Source: Chthoniobacterales bacterium
Lineage (GTDB): Bacteria; Verrucomicrobiota; Verrucomicrobiia; Chthoniobacterales; UBA10450
Reading direction: 5' to 3'
NCBI GenBank assembly: GCA_013695925.1
Contig: JACCZO010000256.1
Location: 1-8,858, forward strand
Length of the DNA: 8,858 bases
Below the pieces are notes generated by a model that saw only the letters and a program-made list of their open reading frames with translations, had not been told where the DNA came from and made no database searches. This document shows positions 5,063 to 8,858 of the stretch, in pieces (within the stretch, counting starts at the first letter, position 1; every line of letters starts with the position of its first letter). A program made the translations under genes and the position numbers.

Positions 5063-5422
5063 ATGAAGTGCATCGGACCCACCATTACGACCGCCGACAT
5101 CAAGCGCTGGAAAGACGAGGTCTTGTTTTCACCGCAACTGGAGGAGTTCGCCGAGTTCCTCGGCCTCGTCGGCAACGGGACACGGTTGAAGATTGTTTTC
5201 CTTTTGACCGAGTTCAAAGAGTTGTGCGTCTGCGATCTAGCGGAAATCCTCGACCTCAGCGTCTCTGCCGTGTCGCAGCAACTGGCCAGGCTCAGGACGT
5301 TCGGCCTGCTCAAGTCGCGGCGCGAGAACCAGACGATCTTTTACTCCATCGCCGACACCCGGAACGTGAAGCTGCTCAAGGGGCGCTTCGACCGCATTTT
5401 GGAAGACCATTCCGCCCAATAG
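5063..5422 (+). CDS. ArsR/SmtB-family metal-sensing repressor of the mer operon
   Basis: The protein is 119 residues. Residues 25-95 form the winged helix fold: LVGNGTRLKIVFLL (helix), KELCVCDLAEIL with Cys55 and Cys57, SVSAVSQQLARLRTFGLL (recognition helix), and the beta wing with ENQTIFYSI. The ELCVCDL motif at the start of the DNA-binding helices is the alpha-3 metal site of ArsR and CadC. An extra N-terminal Cys3 could complete a thiol site as in CadC-type sensors. In this family metal binding releases DNA. Its place as first gene before merTP and merA makes Hg(II) the likely inducer, but As(III), Cd or Pb binding is possible. ATG 5063 is chosen because the residues before it are not protein-like and the operator dyad lies just upstream. 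No Shine-Dalgarno is visible. It lies 32 bases before merTP. Confidence 0.93.
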   Translation: MKCIGPTITTADIKRWKDEVLFSPQLEEFAEFLGLVGNGTRLKIVFLLTEFKELCVCDLAEILDLSVSAVSQQLARLRTFGLLKSRRENQTIFYSIADTRNVKLLKGRFDRILEDHSAQ

Positions 5423-5454
5423 GAAAACCACGCCTGAAAACACAACCCGCAGCA

Positions 5455-6147
5455 ATGAATCAAACGCCGGCCGACCTGCCCGAGAGATGGGGCGGGAAAG
5501 CCGAGAAAATCGCGTGGACGGGCAGCGTGGCGGCAGCGGTATTGGCCTCCGCCTGCTGCTGGCTGCCGTTGCTGCTCTTGACCGTTGGCATCTCCGGCGC
5601 GGCTGTCTCCGCGGCGTTTGCACAATACCGGCCGCTCTTTCTCGGCGTGACGTTCGCGTTTCTGGCGGCGGCCTTTTACTTCGCCTACCGGCCGCGCCGC
5701 CACGTCGCGGATGCGCCCGCAAGCGAAGCTGGAAAGGATGCCTGCTCTGCTGTTCCGGCTGAATCCGCGACCTGCTGCCCGCCCGCTGGCAGTGCGGGTT
5801 GGACTCTGCAAAAATTCAACCGGGGCATGTTGTGGGCGGTCACGGCTGTCGTGCTGGCGTTCGCCTTCTTTCCGAACTACGTCGGCGCGCTGATTGGGAA
5901 TCCCAGCCTTACCTCCGCGGAGGCGGCTCAAGGTTCCGTGGTCCTGCCCATCGACGGCATGACCTGCGAGGCGTGTGCAGTTCATATTCAGGCCAATCTC
6001 GCGAAGGTGCCGGGCGTCACCAGGGCTGTTGTCAGTTACAAGGATAAGAACGCCGTTGTCATGGCCGGCCCCGGGGTGCGACGGGAGGCGCTGGTCGAGG
6101 CAGTCGAAGCGGCCGGCTATCGAGTATCCGCGCCAGCAAAGAACTAA
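5455..6147 (+). CDS. merTP: Mercuric transport protein MerTP (MerT fused to a MerP-like HMA domain)
   Basis: The protein is 230 residues. Membrane segments lie at about 22-45, 58-78 and 122-146. The first carries the vicinal pair Cys34-Cys35 (ASACCWLPLLLL), the MerT site that takes Hg(II) within the membrane. The cytoplasmic loop holds Cys97 and Cys107-Cys108 (ATCCPP), matching the second MerT cysteine site. After a linker with AEAAQG, residues 161-225 are a complete HMA domain: VVLPIDGMTCEAC with Cys171 and Cys174, PGVTRAVVSYKDKNAVV, and the final VEAVEAAGYRV. MerT alone is about 116 residues, so this is the known MerT-P fusion form. By three-segment topology the HMA domain would face the periplasm and feed Hg(II) to the channel. 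ATG 5455 starts 32 bases after the regulator's stop without a clear Shine-Dalgarno. merA follows after 53 bases. Confidence 0.92.
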   Translation: MNQTPADLPERWGGKAEKIAWTGSVAAAVLASACCWLPLLLLTVGISGAAVSAAFAQYRPLFLGVTFAFLAAAFYFAYRPRRHVADAPASEAGKDACSAVPAESATCCPPAGSAGWTLQKFNRGMLWAVTAVVLAFAFFPNYVGALIGNPSLTSAEAAQGSVVLPIDGMTCEACAVHIQANLAKVPGVTRAVVSYKDKNAVVMAGPGVRREALVEAVEAAGYRVSAPAKN

Positions 6148-6160
6148 AACCAACTCTGAA

Positions 6161-6177
6161 ACCGGCCAGTGCCCGGT
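6161..6177. repeat. Small hairpin between merTP and merA
   Basis: ACCGG (6161-6165) and CCGGT (6173-6177) form a 5-base stem with a 7-base loop in the 53-base gap. It is weak and has no T-run. It could tune relative expression or be chance. Confidence 0.25.
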
Positions 6178-6200
6178 CTCGCCACCACAAGAAAAATCCA

Positions 6201-7688
6201 ATGTCTGATTGCTGCTCCACCACCCCTCAACCTGCCATGCACGAAACAGAGGGGCGCAAGCCGCCCGCCGCGACCACCTCGGACTCACAGCGGAAACTCG
6301 TCATCCTCGGCGGCGGGAGCGCGGCTTTTTCTGCGGCGCTCAAAGCCGCGGATCTGGGCGTCCACGCGACGATCATCAATGATGGCCTGCCGATGGGCGG
6401 CACCTGCGTGAACGTCGGATGCGTCCCGTCGAAGACACTGATCCGCGCGGCGGAAGCGCTCCACCGTGCGGTGCGACCGCCGCCTTTCGCGGGTATCGAA
6501 ACCTCGGGCAAGCTATTGGATTTCAAGGCCGTCATCGATCAACGGCGGGAACTGGTCGAAGGATTGCGCGAGGCGAAATACGCCAATGTTATCGGCGGCA
6601 ATCCGAACATCACGTTTTTGGAGGGTCGCGGCCGGCTGGTGGATGCAAGAACCGTGCAAGTCAACGGAAGAGAAATCCGAGCTGATGCGGTGCTCATCGC
6701 CACGGGCGCGCGGCCCAGCATTGCGCCGGTGCCGGGACTGGAGAGCGTCAAAGTTCTCACCAACGAATCGGCCTTCGAGCTGGATGCGCTGCCCGAGTCG
6801 CTCATTGTCCTCGGCGGGCGCTACATTGCGCTCGAACTGGCGCAAATGTTTGCGCGCATGGGCAGCAAGGTGACGGTGCTGCAGCGCTCCGCGCGGATCT
6901 TGCCGGATGAAACCTCCGACCTGACCGACGCCCTGACCGGTTACCTGCGCGAGGAAGGGCTGGAAATCGTCACGGGTGTCGAGTTGCTGTCTGCGGCCGA
7001 AGAAGGTGGAAAAGCTATCATTCGAACGCGGGTCAACGGGGCCCCGAGGACATTCAGTGCGGCGCGGGTTCTGGCGGCGACCGGACGCGCCTATACTACC
7101 GGTAACTTGGGTCTCGAAACGGTGGGCGTTGCAACCAACGCCGACGGCTCCATCCAGGCCGGAGAGACGCTTGAGACGAGCGTGCCGGGCATTTACGCCG
7201 CCGGCGATGTCCTGGGCGAAAATCTGTTTGTTTACACCGCTGCCTACGAGGGCGCGCTCGCGGCCGAAAACGCTCTCAATGGTTCCGGGCGGCAGCGCGA
7301 TTACACCGGGCTGCCGTGGGTTATCTTCACCGACCCGCAGGTGGCGGGAGTCGGCCTGAACGAGAAAGGAGCGGCCGCCCGCGGCATCGAAGCTGACGCG
7401 ACGCTCCTGCCCCTCACGCACGTGCCGCGCTCGCTCGCGGCGCGGGATACGCGCGGGTTCATCAAGCTCGTGCGCGAGCGCGCCACCGACCGGCTTCTGG
7501 GCGCGCGGATTCTCGCGCCGGAAGGCTCGGAATTGCTGATGGAGATCAGCCTGGCGATCAAATTCGGCATCACGGCGCGCCAACTGGCGAGTTCCTTCCA
7601 TCCCTACCTGACGCTGAGCGAAGGCGTGAAACTCGCCGCACTTACCTTCGACCAGGATGTCGAGAAACTGAGTTGCTGTGCCGGTTAA
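6201..7688 (+). CDS. merA: Mercuric reductase MerA, form without N-terminal HMA domain
   Basis: The protein is 495 residues. It reduces Hg(II) to volatile Hg(0) with NADPH through FAD and a thiol relay. Residues 33-42 (LVILGGGSAA) bind FAD; GGTCVNVGCVPSK holds the redox pair Cys69 and Cys74; a conserved Tyr follows in AKYANVIGGNP (127). ATGARP (168-172) and LGGRYIALELAQ (204-215) form the NAD(P) domain; IYAAGD (331-336) is the second FAD site. The C-terminal dimer domain has HPYLTLSEG with Tyr469 and ends in LSCCAG with Cys492-Cys493, the Hg-accepting pair diagnostic of MerA over lipoamide dehydrogenase; the 23-residue Tyr-to-Cys spacing fits known MerA. The N-terminal 30 residues lack the HMA (NmerA) domain of many MerA proteins but carry a vicinal Cys4-Cys5. 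No Shine-Dalgarno is seen. The secreted MerP-like gene follows after 36 bases. Confidence 0.96.
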   Translation: MSDCCSTTPQPAMHETEGRKPPAATTSDSQRKLVILGGGSAAFSAALKAADLGVHATIINDGLPMGGTCVNVGCVPSKTLIRAAEALHRAVRPPPFAGIETSGKLLDFKAVIDQRRELVEGLREAKYANVIGGNPNITFLEGRGRLVDARTVQVNGREIRADAVLIATGARPSIAPVPGLESVKVLTNESAFELDALPESLIVLGGRYIALELAQMFARMGSKVTVLQRSARILPDETSDLTDALTGYLREEGLEIVTGVELLSAAEEGGKAIIRTRVNGAPRTFSAARVLAATGRAYTTGNLGLETVGVATNADGSIQAGETLETSVPGIYAAGDVLGENLFVYTAAYEGALAAENALNGSGRQRDYTGLPWVIFTDPQVAGVGLNEKGAAARGIEADATLLPLTHVPRSLAARDTRGFIKLVRERATDRLLGARILAPEGSELLMEISLAIKFGITARQLASSFHPYLTLSEGVKLAALTFDQDVEKLSCCAG

Positions 7689-7709
7689 GAGTTACAACCA
7701 GCAAGAAAC

Positions 7710-7716
7710 AAAGGAG
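7710..7716 (+). promoter_or_regulatory. Strong Shine-Dalgarno before merP
   Basis: An AAAGGAG stretch lies 8 bases before the ATG at 7725. It is notable because the other genes of this operon up to merA lack such a site, so merP may be translated more strongly than its neighbours. It also fixes the start of merP. Confidence 0.7.
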
Positions 7717-7724
7717 AACACACC

Positions 7725-8075
7725 ATGAGACGAAGCATCTCTATCGTTATGGCCATCGCGGCGGGCAGTTTTCCGTTCGCGCCGGTTGCTTCCGAAGCGG
7801 ACGGTTGCTGCGACGCACCGGTCGTCCTGGCGCAGGCCAGCGGCCCGACTACGCCTGCGAGGAAAACCTTGCAGGTCGCGATCGAAGGCATGACCTGCGG
7901 CGGCTGCGCAGCCGGCATCAACGGCACGCTCAGCCGGCTCGAAGGTGTCCAGAAGACGGACATCACTTTCGAGAAGAAGGGCGGCACGGTGGTTTATGAC
8001 TCTGCGAAGATCGACGAGAACAAGATCATTGCAGCCATCAACGAGACAGGCTTCAAGGCCGTCAAGGCGAAGTAA
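7725..8075 (+). CDS. merP: Periplasmic mercury-binding protein MerP-like (HMA domain)
   Basis: The protein is 116 residues. Residues 1-24 form a signal peptide (RRSISIVMAIAAGSFPF). A short linker carries a vicinal pair Cys28-Cys29 (DGCCDAP). Residues 47-116 are a full HMA domain: LQVAIEGMTCGGC with Cys58 and Cys61, LEGVQKTDITFEKKGGTVVYD, and IIAAINETGFKAV. MerP normally has about 91 residues with only the GMTCxxC pair, so the linker and its CC are extra. It would bind Hg(II) outside the inner membrane and pass it to MerTP, which has its own HMA domain, so the operon codes two mercury-binding HMA domains. The start is supported by a good Shine-Dalgarno. The order after merA is unusual, as MerP mostly precedes MerA. 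A copper chaperone role cannot be excluded by sequence, but the context favours mercury. Confidence 0.88.
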   Translation: MRRSISIVMAIAAGSFPFAPVASEADGCCDAPVVLAQASGPTTPARKTLQVAIEGMTCGGCAAGINGTLSRLEGVQKTDITFEKKGGTVVYDSAKIDENKIIAAINETGFKAVKAK

Positions 8076-8130
8076 AGGCAGAGCGCGGTCGTGATCGGGA
8101 AGTGAAGAAGAAAATCGGAGACAGAGCATA

Positions 8131-8858
8131 ATGACGACAAAATATGATCTCGTAGTCATTGGGACCGGAGCTGCCGCGTCGGGAGTCGCCTATAAGTGTC
8201 GGGCCGCAGGTTGGGAAGTCGCGATCGTCGATTCGAGGCCGTTCGGCGGCACGTGTGCCTTAAGAGGCTGCGACCCGAAGAAAGTGCTCGTGGGAGCTGC
8301 GGAACTCATTGACTGGAATAACCGCATGCTGGAGCACGAGGTTATCTCGGGACGTCCTCAGATAGCCTGGCCGGCCTTGATGCGGTTCAAGAAAACCTTC
8401 ACCGAACCCGTCCCACAAAACAGGGAGAAGGGATTTGCTGATGAGGGGATCGCCACCTTTCATGGCCGCGCCCGCTTTGTCGATCAAACGACCATCCAGG
8501 TTGGCGATGACACTCTCTCGGGAAGGCACGTCGTCATTGCCACCGGGGCGAAGCCCGGCGCCCTCGGCATCCCGGGAGAAGAGCACCTCATCACCAGCAC
8601 CCAGTTTCTGGAACTGGAACAACTGCCCGGGAGAATCGCTTTCGTCGGCGGCGGCTACATTTCGTTGGAGTTTGCGCACGTCGCGGCCCGGGCTGGCGCG
8701 CAAGTTCAGATAATCCATCGCGGCGCCCGCCCTCTTGAAGGGTTTGATCCCGATCTGGTCGCGCGACTACTACAAGCCACCCGCGATCTCGGAATCGAAG
8801 TCCGGCTCAACGCTTCCGTCGGCGCGATTGAACGCAAGGGCGACCATTTCCTCGTGCG
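8131..8858 (+). CDS. FAD/NAD-linked disulfide oxidoreductase, MerA/glutathione-reductase-like (runs off the window)
   Basis: 242 codons are visible from ATG 8131 to the window end, with no stop. Residues 7-18 (LVVIGTGAAASG) bind FAD. FGGTCALRGCDPKKVL holds the redox pair Cys42 and Cys47, in which the CALRGC-DPKK version differs from the CVNVGC-VPSK of MerA and dihydrolipoyl dehydrogenase. VVIATGAKP (134-142) and FVGGGYISLEFAH (171-183) form the NAD(P) part. It is a class I pyridine nucleotide-disulfide oxidoreductase. The C-terminal dimer domain that would show whether MerA-type terminal cysteines exist is outside the window. It lies 55 bases after merP, behind a GGAG about 11 bases before the ATG, so it probably is part of the mer operon. 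It may recycle thiols or reduce metals; neither is shown by sequence. Confidence 0.88.
   Translation, partial: MTTKYDLVVIGTGAAASGVAYKCRAAGWEVAIVDSRPFGGTCALRGCDPKKVLVGAAELIDWNNRMLEHEVISGRPQIAWPALMRFKKTFTEPVPQNREKGFADEGIATFHGRARFVDQTTIQVGDDTLSGRHVVIATGAKPGALGIPGEEHLITSTQFLELEQLPGRIAFVGGGYISLEFAHVAARAGAQVQIIHRGARPLEGFDPDLVARLLQATRDLGIEVRLNASVGAIERKGDHFLV

Noticed and set aside
5341..6288. Long minus-strand frame opposite merTP
   Set aside because: It runs antisense across merTP and both gene borders and has no recognisable motif.
6513..7601. Long open frame on the minus strand inside merA
   Set aside because: It is an antisense shadow caused by the GC-rich codons of merA; its translation shows no motif or plausible start.
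1..8858. CRISPR array, tRNA, rRNA, insertion sequence or attachment site
   Set aside because: I saw no spaced direct repeats, no tRNA-like cloverleaf ends, no transposase motifs and no terminal inverted repeats that would support any of these.

Overview
The window is a bacterial chromosomal segment with high GC and dense coding. The lineage cannot be proved from sequence alone. The mix of an ArsR-controlled mer operon, small secreted lysine-rich proteins, an ECF sigma factor and mostly missing Shine-Dalgarno sequences would fit a soil or sediment Verrucomicrobiota-type genome. This is an inference with low to moderate confidence.

Left part (1-3800). The window opens with the N-terminus of an ECF-type RNA polymerase sigma factor on the minus strand, cut by the window edge. 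A 470-base divergent intergenic region follows, carrying two tandem perfect hairpins, a dyad and a strong ECF-like promoter. It leads to a small secreted protein with a Lys/Glu/His heptapeptide repeat. Next come a secreted transglutaminase-like protease-fold protein (plus strand) and, convergent with it, a probable two-gene minus-strand unit: a TlpA-like thioredoxin followed by a membrane sterol desaturase/fatty acid hydroxylase family protein. The thioredoxin gene has an ECF-like promoter with the same end boxes and spacing as the one before the secreted repeat protein, which suggests that both belong to one sigma-factor regulon.

Middle part (3880-5060). Two promoters with MerR-family geometry (-35 TTGRCC, 20-base spacer with a CCTT-N12-AAGG dyad, -10 TAGMGT) each sit exactly 5 bases before an ATG. 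The first ATG opens only a 20-codon ORF. The second opens a 132-residue secreted protein that begins like a mercury/copper-binding HMA domain but has Trp in place of the first metal-binding Cys and then diverges. A 557-base stretch with inverted repeats and one weak small ORF follows.

Right part (5030-8858). This is a mercury resistance operon, all on the plus strand: an ArsR/SmtB-type metal sensor with the ELCVCDL motif, a MerT-MerP fusion transporter, mercuric reductase MerA without an N-terminal HMA domain but with all catalytic cysteines, a secreted MerP-like HMA protein, and the start of a second FAD/NAD-linked disulfide oxidoreductase that runs off the window. In the expected scheme, Hg(II) is bound by MerP outside the membrane, carried in by MerTP, handed between cysteine pairs to MerA, and reduced to Hg(0). 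The ArsR-type protein would release its operator just upstream when it binds metal. The second oxidoreductase has no proven substrate.
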